Source of the DNA: an uncultured Clostridia bacterium
GTDB lineage: Bacteria > Bacillota > Clostridia > Christensenellales > Pumilibacteraceae
Direction of reading: 5' to 3'
Assembly: GCA_947588325.1 (NCBI GenBank)
Contig: CANPYH010000006.1
Span: 1-23,610 of the forward strand
DNA length: 23,610 nt
Part shown: positions 1 to 6,517 of the stretch, in pieces
How the letters are laid out: every line of letters begins with the position of its first letter
How positions within the stretch are numbered: position 1 is the first letter of the stretch
Made by a program: the position numbers and the translations under genes
The notes under the pieces: model-generated
Told to the model about the DNA's origin: nothing
Database searches by the model: none
Seen by the model: only the letters and a program-made list of their open reading frames with translations

Positions 1-694
1 CCGTCGGGGTCAGCCCCGCCGCAATCTCCGTCGGGTACAGCGCCGCCGCCGCGCCTACGGATATTAGCACTGCCCCGCCACCGACGATTTTCAAGGCGGA
101 CTCCCGCGCCGTAATTAACCGCGCCGCAAACAGAGTTACTACCCCCGCCGTCCCTAAGAGTGCGCATATACACGGCGCCGACGACAAGTCCGTCTCCGCC
201 CCCGCAAACTTCGCGGCAAGAATGACGGAGAGGGGGAAAGCCGCCATGGCGGAGACCGTTCGCGGTCCGCCCCGTCCGCCACGGAGGAGCAAGCCGAGTA
301 CGGCGGCAAGGGCTATAAGGGGCAGGGCTACGGCAGTGAGCGCGACCGCCGCCCAATACAGCAAGTCGGACAGAGCGAGGAGCAGCGAAGTCGGCATATC
401 CACCGCCAGCCCCGACGCAAGTTCCGCGACCCGCCGCACGATATCCCCGAAGTCGCCGATAAGAGAGAGCGACCCGCCGCCCGTCCCGTCACTCGCCCAC
501 AGCTCACAAGTCCAGAACACCACCGCCGAAGCAACGGCAAGCCCGCATTGCGCGAGGAGTAGCAACACACGAAGAGTCTCTCGCCCGCTTCTCGATTCGG
601 CTGATTGCCCGTCCGCAACGCCCGCGCCGTCCGTAACGCCGTCGATATCGTCAATGTCGCCGATATTTTCGTTAATATCCCCGTCCATATCCAT
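1..694 (-). CDS. Partial multi-spanning membrane protein, function unknown (runs off window start)
   Basis: An open frame begins at the ATG at 694, just after an in-frame TAA at 698-700, and stays open to base 1, giving 231 visible residues. Residues 1-35 are acidic and Asp/Ile/Gly-rich (MDMDGDINENIGDIDDIDG at the start). Hydrophobic stretches follow near residues 41-66, 103-137 and three more before the window edge, so at least four or five membrane spans are likely. The composition is very rich in Ala, Leu and Gly. I recognise no family. A TATAAT-like box lies at 718-723, but I see neither a good -35 nor a Shine-Dalgarno sequence, so the start is uncertain (ATG 688 is the alternative). The unbroken frame and coherent hydrophobicity pattern favour this frame over the overlapping shorter frames here, which give Arg/Ser/Cys-rich nonsense. 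Confidence 0.55.
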   Translation of the reverse strand, partial: MDMDGDINENIGDIDDIDGVTDGAGVADGQSAESRSGRETLRVLLLLAQCGLAVASAVVFWTCELWASDGTGGGSLSLIGDFGDIVRRVAELASGLAVDMPTSLLLALSDLLYWAAVALTAVALPLIALAAVLGLLLRGGRGGPRTVSAMAAFPLSVILAAKFAGAETDLSSAPCICALLGTAGVVTLFAARLITARESALKIVGGGAVLISVGAAAALYPTEIAAGLTPT

Positions 695-811
695 TGATTA
701 TTGACGAATAACGCGGCATTATACCGCCGTCTGCCGCGAGTAGATAAAAAATAGTCGTCCCGTCCCGAGCGAGCCGCCATGCGCAAATTTCGGGCGTCTG
801 GCGGGGTTGTA
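695..811. other. Short intergenic stretch, no gene seen
   Basis: No convincing gene lies between the membrane protein start and the repeat element. On the minus strand an ATTATA complement at 718-723 reads as a perfect TATAAT -10 box. The hexamer 17 bases upstream matches TTGACA poorly, so this is only a weak promoter candidate for the leftward membrane protein. Confidence 0.3.
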
Positions 812-919
812 GGCACTCTCCGCCGCGCTCGGGTCGAGAAAAAGGTTTTATTTGATGTAACAATAGCTTTTCAAGTTAATTATTACTTTGCAAGTACACA
901 ACAAGACAATCCCCTCAGT

Positions 920-934
920 CACGGCTACGCCGTG
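920..934. repeat. Stem-loop cassette H1 in left arm of copy 1
   Basis: CACGGC-TAC-GCCGTG, a perfect 6-bp stem with a 3-base loop, inserted between conserved CCCCTCA and AGCCCC flanks. The equivalent position in the other three arms in this window holds a different or inverted stem-loop. Confidence 0.75.
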
Positions 935-1076
935 CCAGCCCCCCTCGACTTCGGGCGGCCCACACGGGTCAGTCGCTATCGATAAAAAAAACAACGCCTC
1001 TCGTAATGCTACAAGTTAGTAACTTTTTCCACGAAAAGTTTGGGACGAATGTGGCCGCCCGAAGTCGAGGGGGGCT

Positions 1077-1094
1077 GGCGCAACTTGTTGCGCC
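1077..1094. repeat. Stem-loop cassette H2 in right arm of copy 1
   Basis: GGCGCAA-CTTG-TTGCGCC, a perfect 7-bp stem with a 4-base loop. Its reverse complement is identical to the cassette in the left arm of copy 2 at 18643-18660. Confidence 0.8.
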
Positions 1095-1212
1095 TGAGGG
1101 GATTGTCTTGCCTATTACCTGAAAAGCTATATATTACACATAAAGCTGATTATTATATTAAATAAAACACTTATTTACCAACGTACCAACCCGCGCAATG
1201 CGATAGCATGCG

Positions 1213-1241
1213 AAAACGGCTCCGCTTGTGGCGGAACCGTT
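1213..1241 (-). terminator. Rho-independent terminator after rplQ
   Basis: Read on the minus strand, AACGGTTCCGC (1241-1231), a 5-base loop and GCGGAGCCGTT (1225-1215) form an 11-bp stem with one G-U pair, followed by a short U run ending at 1213. It starts 33 bases past the rplQ stop codon and is the probable end of the ribosomal supercluster transcript. The U run is short, so termination may be incomplete. Confidence 0.75.
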
Positions 1242-1273
1242 CCGAAAACTTTGTATTGCTCAGGGGGCGGTTA

Positions 1274-1807
1274 TCAGACGAGTTCGATAACTGCCAACTC
1301 CGCACCGTCGCCGCGGCGGGTGCCGTTTTTAAGCACGCGGGTATAGCCGCCCTTCGTGCCCTTTTCGGTGGCGCGATCGGCGTATTTGGGAGCGTACTCA
1401 TTGAAGATCTTCTCGATAAGCGGGTGCTTGATCTTGCCCGTGCGAACGCGGTATGCCGCTTTGGACTCGGTGAAGCCCTTGGTCTCCTGTTTGCCGTATA
1501 CGACCGCCATAATGCTGCGGCGTGCGGCGAGCTTCTTGGGACCGTCGTTGATAAGCTCGACCTTATACTCTTCCACGGTCACGTTGCCCTTCTTATCCTT
1601 CTTTTTGCGCTGACGAGTCTCTACCTTCTTCACGGTGTCGGTGTAGCTGTTGACTGCCTTGGTTATGAGTTTTTCCGCCATCTTCTGGACTTCTTTGGCT
1701 CTGTCGTACGTCGTCTCGATACGTCCGTACCAAAGCAAGTCGGTCACCTGTCCGCGGAGCAGCGCTATTCTCTTATCGGTGGCTTTGCCTAATTTTCTGT
1801 TTTCCAT
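1274..1807 (-). CDS. rplQ: 50S ribosomal protein L17, long form
   Basis: Large-subunit protein that contacts 23S rRNA near the peptide exit side. The N-terminal core (RKLGKATDKRIALLRGQVTDLL) and the C-terminal core (PLIEKIFNEYAPKYADRA, GGYTRVLKNGTRRGDGAE) are typical L17. At 177 residues it is much longer than the usual 110-130. The excess is a Lys/Glu-rich insert around residues 54-90 (with RQRKKKDKKGNVTVEEYK) and a second near 105-127, both inside the core fold. I recall similar long L17 forms in some Clostridia. It is last in the operon, 35 bases after rpoA, with AGGAAT ahead of the ATG, and is followed by a terminator. Identity is firm from context and sequence. Confidence 0.97.
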   Translation of the reverse strand: MENRKLGKATDKRIALLRGQVTDLLWYGRIETTYDRAKEVQKMAEKLITKAVNSYTDTVKKVETRQRKKKDKKGNVTVEEYKVELINDGPKKLAARRSIMAVVYGKQETKGFTESKAAYRVRTGKIKHPLIEKIFNEYAPKYADRATEKGTKGGYTRVLKNGTRRGDGAELAVIELV

Positions 1808-1842
1808 TTTCGTTATTCCTTAATTAAATTCATTGACCGCAA

Positions 1843-2796
1843 TCAGTCGTCGTTGGTCTTGAGGTCCAGCCCGTATCCTCTGAGCTTTGCGATAACCTCG
1901 TCCAAACTCTTTCTGCCGAGGTTACGCACTTTAAGCATATCCTCCTCACTGCGCTTGGTAAGATCCTCGACGGTCTGTATTCCCGCGCGTTTGAGGCAGT
2001 TGTAGCTGCGGACGGAGAGATCCATTTCCTCGATGCTCATTTCCAGCACCTTCTGCTGTCTGTCCTCGGGACGGGATACGAGAATATCCATACCCGCGAA
2101 CATATCCGAAAGATTGGCGAAGAGCCTGATGTGATCGTCTATCGTGCGAGCCGCGAGGGAAAGAACGTCTTTCGCGGACAGGCTTCCGTCCGTCTTAACC
2201 GTCAGAGTGAGCTTGTCATAGTCTAAACTCTGTCCGACGCGGGCGTTCTCGACGGCGTAGCTTGCCGCCTTGACGGGGGTGAAGATAGCGTCGATGGGAA
2301 TGTATCCGATAGGCTTACCGAGGTCTTTGAGGTGGCTTGCCACAACGTAGCCTCTTCCCTTCGCAACGGTCAGCTCCATATCGAGGTCTGCGCCGTCGTC
2401 GAGAGTGCAGATGTACATCTCGGGGTTGAGTATTTCGATCTCGGGGTCGGTTACGATATCCGCCGCAGTGACTACTCCCGCTTCATGCTTGGAGAGGCGC
2501 AACGTCTTGGTTATCGTGGTATCCTCATATTTGGCTTTGAGATTAAGCCCCTTGAGGTTGAGGATAATCTCGGCGACGTCCTCTTTAATGCCCTTTATCA
2601 CGCTGAACTCGTGACTAACTCCCTTGATCTCGATACCGACGACAGCCGTACCGGGAAGAGCGGAGAGAAGTACACGCCTGAGGCAGTTCCCGAGCGTAAT
2701 GCCATAGCCTCTTTCGAGGGGCTCGACGGTGAACACGCCTTCGCGGAGATCCGCGCTTTCTTCGATAGTAATCTTGGGCTTTTCGATTTCCATCAT
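1843..2796 (-). CDS. rpoA: DNA-directed RNA polymerase subunit alpha
   Basis: Alpha subunit, 317 residues, the usual length. The N-terminal domain (about 1-230) dimerises and nucleates RNA polymerase assembly; it contains GYGITLGNCLRRVLLSALPG and SVIKGIKEDVAEIILNLKG. The C-terminal domain (about 250-317) has the helix-hairpin-helix stretch LSVRSYNCLKRAGI followed by KVRNLGRKSLDEV, which in this family touches UP-element DNA and activators. A strong AGGAGA sits before the ATGATG start, so residue 1 or 2 could be the true start. Placement between rpsD and rplQ is the standard alpha operon order. A 127-base spacer containing a UUCG hairpin separates it from rpsD. Confidence 0.99.
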   Translation of the reverse strand: MMEIEKPKITIEESADLREGVFTVEPLERGYGITLGNCLRRVLLSALPGTAVVGIEIKGVSHEFSVIKGIKEDVAEIILNLKGLNLKAKYEDTTITKTLRLSKHEAGVVTAADIVTDPEIEILNPEMYICTLDDGADLDMELTVAKGRGYVVASHLKDLGKPIGYIPIDAIFTPVKAASYAVENARVGQSLDYDKLTLTVKTDGSLSAKDVLSLAARTIDDHIRLFANLSDMFAGMDILVSRPEDRQQKVLEMSIEEMDLSVRSYNCLKRAGIQTVEDLTKRSEEDMLKVRNLGRKSLDEVIAKLRGYGLDLKTNDD

Positions 2797-2853
2797 GATT
2801 TTTAAGTCTCCTTTCCGTCCGCGGTTGCTAACATAAAACGCCGGGACGGATCG

Positions 2854-2871
2854 CGAAAACCGAAGTTTTCG
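2854..2871 (-). promoter_or_regulatory. UUCG-capped hairpin in the rpsD-rpoA spacer
   Basis: On the transcribed strand CGAAAAC-TTCG-GTTTTCG is a perfect 7-bp stem closed by a C(UUCG)G tetraloop, an unusually stable RNA loop. It is not followed by a U run, so it is not an ordinary terminator. It could be an mRNA processing or stability element, an attenuation site that sets rpoA level, or a protein binding site. The function is inference only. Confidence 0.5.
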
Positions 2872-2923
2872 ATGATTGATTGGTCTTTTACGATTTCAAG
2901 CTGCTGCTGAGTAGTAACCCGCA

Positions 2924-3550
2924 TTACTTGGAGTATTTCTCGATAATGAGAGACTCGGTAATGTTGGAGTCGATATCCTCTCTCTTCGGGTTGGCGATAA
3001 CCTTACCCGTAAGCGTAGCCGTATCGAAGGTGACCCATTGAGGCATCGTAATCTTTGCGCCTTTGAGGGCGGTGAAGCAAGCCTTGTCTTTCTTGCTCTC
3101 TTTGATACCGATCTCGTCACCGACTTTGACCTGATAGGAAGCGATGTCAACGACCTTGCCGTTCACGGTTATGTGACCGTGGTTTACGATCTGGCGGGAC
3201 TGCGCTCTCGAAGCGCCGATACCCATGCGGTATACCACATTGTCGAGGCGCTTTTCAAGAAGCGCGAGCATGTTCTCGCCTACGACGCCCTTCATGCGCT
3301 CCGCTCTCTCGTAGTAGCCGTGGAACTGACCTTCCTGAAGTCCGTAAATGCGGCGAACCTTCTGCTTCTCGCGAAGCTGCATGCCGTATTCGGAATTCTT
3401 ATGACGGGCGAGCCCGTGCTGTCCGGGAGGCGTCGGGCGTCTGTCAAACGCGCACTTCTTGCCTTCCGCCGTGCAACGGTCGCCTTTGAGATATAATTTC
3501 TGACCTTCTCGTCTGCATTTCTTGCAGCTGGGTGATATTGTTCTTGCCAT
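2924..3550 (-). CDS. rpsD: 30S ribosomal protein S4, zinc-binding form
   Basis: Primary 16S rRNA binding protein of the small subunit, 208 residues. Cys9, Cys12, Cys26 and Cys33 form the N-terminal zinc site of C+ type S4. The S4 RNA-binding domain follows at about 95-160 (RLDNVVYRMGIGASRAQSRQ, then VNHGHITVNGKVVDI). In Gram-negative model species S4 represses the alpha operon by binding its mRNA; whether that holds here cannot be read from the sequence. GGAGAT lies upstream of the ATG, which follows rpsK by 12 bases. The start gives the expected MARTISPSCKKCRR opening. Confidence 0.98.
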   Translation of the reverse strand: MARTISPSCKKCRREGQKLYLKGDRCTAEGKKCAFDRRPTPPGQHGLARHKNSEYGMQLREKQKVRRIYGLQEGQFHGYYERAERMKGVVGENMLALLEKRLDNVVYRMGIGASRAQSRQIVNHGHITVNGKVVDIASYQVKVGDEIGIKESKKDKACFTALKGAKITMPQWVTFDTATLTGKVIANPKREDIDSNITESLIIEKYSK

Positions 3551-3562
3551 TGCCTGATCTCC

Positions 3563-3952
3563 TTAAACTCTTCTGCGCTTGGGCGGTCTGCAACCGTTAT
3601 GCGGTATGGGCGAAACGTCGATTATGGCGGTTACTTTGATACCGCACGCTTCGACGGCGCGCACTGCCGATTCCCTGCCGGAGCCGGGACCCTTGACGAA
3701 AACTTCCGCACTGCGCATTCCTGCGTCGTATGCTTCCTTCGCCGCTTTCTCGCACGCTATCTGTGCCGCGAACGGAGTGCTCTTTCTGCTGCCGCGGAGA
3801 CCCGTAGCGCCTGCGCTCGACGCGGTGATGGTGTTGCCTCTCTCGTCCGTAATCGTTATGATCGTGTTGTTGAAAGAAGCCTGAATGTGCACCTGACCCT
3901 TGTCTACGCCTTTGGTGATTCTTTTCTTTGCCGTAACTTTCTTTACTGCCAT
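3563..3952 (-). CDS. rpsK: 30S ribosomal protein S11
   Basis: S11, 129 residues, typical length. It sits in the platform of the small subunit and helps shape the mRNA path near the Shine-Dalgarno helix. Family stretches are visible: VHIQASFNNTIITITDERGN, TPFAAQIACEKAAKEAYDAG, KGPGSGRESAVRA and the C-terminal DVSPIPHNGCRPPKRRRV. It is 10 bases after rpsM and 12 before rpsD, the standard alpha operon order. Nothing unusual. Confidence 0.99.
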   Translation of the reverse strand: MAVKKVTAKKRITKGVDKGQVHIQASFNNTIITITDERGNTITASSAGATGLRGSRKSTPFAAQIACEKAAKEAYDAGMRSAEVFVKGPGSGRESAVRAVEACGIKVTAIIDVSPIPHNGCRPPKRRRV

Positions 3953-3962
3953 GATTTACTCC

Positions 3963-4337
3963 TTACGCCTTGGACTTCTTTCTGCTGACCGTGCGTTTCG
4001 GTCCCTTACGGGTACGCGCGTTCTGCTTGGTGGACTGACCGCGAACGGGAAGCCCCTTTCTGTGTCTTACGCCGCGATAGCAGCCTATCTCCATAAGACG
4101 CTTGATATTGAGAGAGATATCTCTGCGAAGATCTCCCTCCGTTACAATGTGCTTATCGACATACTCCCTGAGGCGCTGTACTTCCTCCTCCGTGAGGTCC
4201 TTTACGCGCGTGTCGGGATTGACTTTGGTTTCAGCCAAAATCTTTGTTGCCGTTGGTCTGCCTATGCCGAAGATATAGGTAAGCCCTATCTCTACGCGCT
4301 TTTCTTTGGGCAAATCGATACCTGCAATTCTTGCCAT
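3963..4337 (-). CDS. rpsM: 30S ribosomal protein S13
   Basis: S13, 124 residues. It lies in the head of the small subunit, makes inter-subunit bridges to the large subunit and contacts P-site tRNA through its basic tail. The N-terminal MARIAGIDLPKEKRVEIGLTY, the GIGRPTA helix-two-turn-helix segment, GCYRGVRHRKGLPVRGQ and a basic C-terminus (KGPKRTVSRKKSKA) match the family. AGGAGA precedes the ATG. A 97-base spacer with a hairpin separates it from rpmJ. Confidence 0.99.
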   Translation of the reverse strand: MARIAGIDLPKEKRVEIGLTYIFGIGRPTATKILAETKVNPDTRVKDLTEEEVQRLREYVDKHIVTEGDLRRDISLNIKRLMEIGCYRGVRHRKGLPVRGQSTKQNARTRKGPKRTVSRKKSKA

Positions 4338-4388
4338 TTTGTTCTCCTGATTTGATTAGATGAATTATCTATGATGACGCGCCCGCCC

Positions 4389-4412
4389 ATCCGCCGTGGA
4401 ATGTCGGCGGAT
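4389..4412 (-). promoter_or_regulatory. Hairpin in the rpmJ-rpsM spacer
   Basis: ATCCGCCG and CGGCGGAT form a perfect 8-bp stem with an 8-base loop in the 97-base spacer between rpmJ and rpsM. No U run follows, so it is not a classical terminator. It lies at the usual boundary of the alpha operon and may mark mRNA processing or autoregulation. The structure is seen; the role is inferred. Confidence 0.4.
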
Positions 4413-4434
4413 AAGCGAACGGATTGTTTTCGAC

Positions 4435-4551
4435 TCAGCCTTGTCTTTGCTTGTGGTTAGGGTATTTCGAACAGATTACCATTACCTTACCGTGTCTCTT
4501 GATGACTTTGCACTTGTCGCACATGGGTTTTACGGAAGTACGAACTTTCAT
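4435..4551 (-). CDS. rpmJ: 50S ribosomal protein L36
   Basis: Small 38-residue zinc-ribbon protein of the large subunit: MKVRTSVKPMCDKCKVIK, then RHGKVMVICSKYPNHKQRQG. Cys11, Cys14, Cys27 and His33 are the expected zinc ligands. There are five residues between Cys27 and the His, one more than in the common 37-residue form. GGAGAT lies upstream of the ATG at 4551. It sits between infA and rpsM as in most Bacillota. It is too short for default ORF cut-offs, but the motif leaves no doubt. Confidence 0.98.
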   Translation of the reverse strand: MKVRTSVKPMCDKCKVIKRHGKVMVICSKYPNHKQRQG

Positions 4552-4587
4552 AATTATCTCCTTGATTAAACGTGATTTCGAATTTTT

Positions 4588-4809
4588 TCAGGTCTTGTTG
4601 CGGTAAGTTATCCTGCCGCGGGTTATGTCGTACGGAGACATCTCGACTTTAACCGAGTCGCCTTCGAGTATCTTGATGTAGTGCTGTCGTATCTTGCCCG
4701 ATATCGTCGCAGTCACGATGAATCCGTTGGTCAGCTTGACCTTGAACATCGCGCCGCGCAGGCACTCGATCACGACGCCTTCCGCTTCAATAGCGTCAGA
4801 TTTCGACAT
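4588..4809 (-). CDS. infA: Translation initiation factor IF-1
   Basis: IF-1, 73 residues, a single OB-fold protein that occupies the A site of the small subunit during initiation. GVVIECLRGAMFKVKLTNG, SGKIRQHYIKILEGD and VKVEMSPYDITRGRITYR are diagnostic. GGGAGG precedes the ATG. The gene follows the KOW protein by 12 bases and precedes rpmJ by 36. Confidence 0.99.
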   Translation of the reverse strand: MSKSDAIEAEGVVIECLRGAMFKVKLTNGFIVTATISGKIRQHYIKILEGDSVKVEMSPYDITRGRITYRNKT

Positions 4810-4821
4810 AATACCTCCCTG

Positions 4822-5061
4822 TTATTTTTCGGAAAGTCCCAACTTCCCGATTGCCGCCCGAAGAGCCGCGTCAGTTTTGGGTAAATCGACGCTCCTGCCC
4901 GTGTCGGACAAATGTTTGACGTTCTTTTTTTTCGGAGCGGCGAGCAAATGCCGCTTACCGTCCGATACAAGCGCGTAGCCCTTCTCGTCAAAGCCGAGGA
5001 CGATGTACGTCTTGCCGCTGTCGCCGCCCGCCTTACTTATGACCGCACTGCCTGTCTGCAT
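4822..5061 (-). CDS. KOW-domain RNA-binding protein (L14e/L6e/L27e-like)
   Basis: A 79-residue protein with a KOW-type RNA-binding fold at the N-terminus (TGSAVISKAGGDSGKTYIVLG, residues 3-23) and a basic middle (APKKKNVKHL). Clostridial genomes often carry such a small KOW protein at this exact position between map and infA; its role in ribosome function or assembly is not established to my knowledge. The ATG lies one base past the map stop codon (TAGGATG), with GGAG inside the end of map, so the two are translationally coupled. Annotation pipelines usually call it a KOW domain-containing or L14E-related protein. Confidence 0.85.
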   Translation of the reverse strand: MQTGSAVISKAGGDSGKTYIVLGFDEKGYALVSDGKRHLLAAPKKKNVKHLSDTGRSVDLPKTDAALRAAIGKLGLSEK

Positions 5062-5062
5062 C

Positions 5063-5809
5063 CTATCGCTCCGTCAATATCTCGGCGCCGTTTTCCGTCA
5101 CCAGCACCGTGTTCTCGTAATGCGCCGCGGGAAGTCCGTCCGCCGTGCGACACGTCCAACCGTCGCGGTCGATTACTACGTCCCAGTCCCCCATGTTAAT
5201 CATGGGCTCGATTGCAAGGCACATTCCCGCTTTGAGCAGCGGTCCCGAGCCTGCCGCGCCGTAGTTCGCGATGACGGGGTCCTCGTGCATGCTCGTTCCG
5301 ATACCGTGACCGGTCATTGCCCGCACAACGCCGTACCCCGCAAGTTCCGCGGTAAGCTGTATGGCGTGCTGTGCGTCGCCGAGGCGTGCGCCCGCCCTTA
5401 TCTTCGCTACTCCGTTGCGGAAGCATTGCTCGGTAACTTCGATGAGGCGACGCTTTTCGGGGCTGATGTTCCCCACGGCGTACGTCCTCGTCGCGTCCGC
5501 GCAATACCCATCGAGTTTCAGGACGATATCCACGCTGACTATCTCGCCCTCTTTCAGCATTTTAAGCGACGGTATGCCGTGAACGACGATGTCGTCCGTC
5601 GATATACACGCCGCGGCGGGATATCCGTGATATCCCTTGCAGGGCGCCGTCGCTCCCAAAGAGGCGATCTTCTTCTCTATTTCCGCATTGATTTCGAGGG
5701 TGGTTATCCCCGGCTTAATCAGCGGTGCGACGGTATCGAATACTTCGATGAGCGCTTTCCCCGCGCGCCGAAGTTTCTCGATCTCACGTCCCTTTCTTAT
5801 CGGTATCAT
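5063..5809 (-). CDS. map: Methionine aminopeptidase type I
   Basis: Cytoplasmic metalloenzyme that removes the initiator methionine from nascent proteins, 248 residues. The five metal ligands are visible as Asp94 (VSVDIVL), Asp105 (YCADATRTY), His168 (GHGIG), Glu201 (AIEPM) and Glu232 (HYENTV); His77 of VVHGIP is the conserved substrate-site His. I chose the ATG at 5809 (MIPIRKGREIEKLRRAG) because it gives the family N-terminus and overlaps the adk stop as ATGA. The longer open frame to 5992 is adk read in another frame. It lacks the SH3-binding N-terminal extension found in some type I enzymes. Confidence 0.98.
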   Translation of the reverse strand: MIPIRKGREIEKLRRAGKALIEVFDTVAPLIKPGITTLEINAEIEKKIASLGATAPCKGYHGYPAAACISTDDIVVHGIPSLKMLKEGEIVSVDIVLKLDGYCADATRTYAVGNISPEKRRLIEVTEQCFRNGVAKIRAGARLGDAQHAIQLTAELAGYGVVRAMTGHGIGTSMHEDPVIANYGAAGSGPLLKAGMCLAIEPMINMGDWDVVIDRDGWTCRTADGLPAAHYENTVLVTENGAEILTER

Positions 5810-6423
5810 CCGAGTACCTTCTTGATCTCCGCGAATACTTCGTCGGGCGTGCCCATTCCGTCTACCGTGAAGAGCTTGCCCTGCTTCTCGTAGTACTCCA
5901 CGAGGGAGGCGGTCTGCGTCGCATACACCTGCAGGCGGGATCTTACCGTTTCTTCCCTGTCGTCCACGCGCTGCGTCATTTCGCAGCCGCATTTCGGGCA
6001 GGTGTTAGCCCCGCCGAGCACGGATATGTGCGTCGTATATCCGCAGTCGAGGCAGCTCCTCCGACCGCAAATTCTGTCCGTCAGGATATCGAAGTCGACG
6101 CGTATGTCTATTACTTTGTCGATCTTCGCGATCCCGTCGAGCTGCTGCGCCTGGTTGAGGTTGCGGGGGAAGCCGTCGAGCATGAAGTTCTTGCCGTGCA
6201 CCTCGTCCAGTGCGGACTTGACGATTTTAAGCGTCACTTCGTCGGGGACGAGAAGTCCTTTCTTTATATAGGACCTCGCTTCCTCGCCGATCTCAGTCTG
6301 ACGTCTCATGTGACGGCGGAATATGTCGCCCGTCGATATGTGCTTCAGACCGTAGTTTTCTTCGATACGCGTTGCCTGAGTGCCTTTACCCGCACCCGGC
6401 GCGCCCAAAAGAATTATGTTCAT
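5806..6423 (-). CDS. adk: Adenylate kinase, zinc-LID form
   Basis: Catalyses reversible phosphate transfer between ATP and AMP giving two ADP, 205 residues. The P-loop GAPGAGKGT is at 7-15, the NMP-site STGD at 30-33 and DGFPRN at 83-88. The LID has the Gram-positive type zinc site Cys124, Cys127, Cys142, Cys145, and RVDDREE follows. It is slightly shorter than the usual 210-220. I chose ATG 6423 because GGGGGA lies just upstream and the protein begins MNIILLGAPGAGKG; the open frame extends to 6474 without support. It sits between secY and map, the usual Bacillota order. Confidence 0.98.
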   Translation of the reverse strand: MNIILLGAPGAGKGTQATRIEENYGLKHISTGDIFRRHMRRQTEIGEEARSYIKKGLLVPDEVTLKIVKSALDEVHGKNFMLDGFPRNLNQAQQLDGIAKIDKVIDIRVDFDILTDRICGRRSCLDCGYTTHISVLGGANTCPKCGCEMTQRVDDREETVRSRLQVYATQTASLVEYYEKQGKLFTVDGMGTPDEVFAEIKKVLG

Positions 6424-6517
6424 CTTATCCCCCTTTTCGGCACCGCTCCACTTCGGCAGCGCTACCGAAAACAAACCGTAAGCATTTAAGCCGCTTTCGA
6501 CTTACGCCGCGATTGTA

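Larger units (their letters stand above)
812..1130. repeat. Paired inverted-repeat element, copy 1
   Basis: Non-coding element whose two arms are inverted copies of each other. The left arm (about 903-962) reads GACAATCCCCTCA, a small stem-loop cassette (918-936), AGCCCCCCTCGACTTCGGGC and GGCCCAC. The right arm (1051-1109) is its reverse complement with a different cassette. The repeat extends outward: ATAGCTTTTCA at 863-873 is matched by its complement at 1120-1130. Arms are separated by 88 bases containing GTTAGTAAC (1015-1023), a palindrome around a central G. An outer 20-mer, GGCACTCTCCGCCGCGCTCG at 812-831, recurs exactly beside copy 2, so I include it in the unit. No transposase frame is present. 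It lies beyond the rplQ terminator. A MITE-like or palindromic-unit repeat is the closest known category. Confidence 0.8.

Noticed and set aside
328..863. Open frames on the minus strand overlapping the membrane protein start
   Set aside because: Arg/Ser/Cys-rich translations without domain character; the overlapping frame from 694 gives a coherent membrane protein pattern.
863..1130. CRISPR array
   Set aside because: Only two arms in inverted, not direct, orientation and no regular spacer series; it is an inverted-repeat element.
863..1130. Insertion sequence with transposase
   Set aside because: No coding capacity in either copy; at most a non-autonomous element mobilised in trans.
5810..5992. 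A longer N-terminus for map
   Set aside because: The extra 61 residues are the adk 3' region in another frame; the family N-terminus starts at the ATG at 5809.
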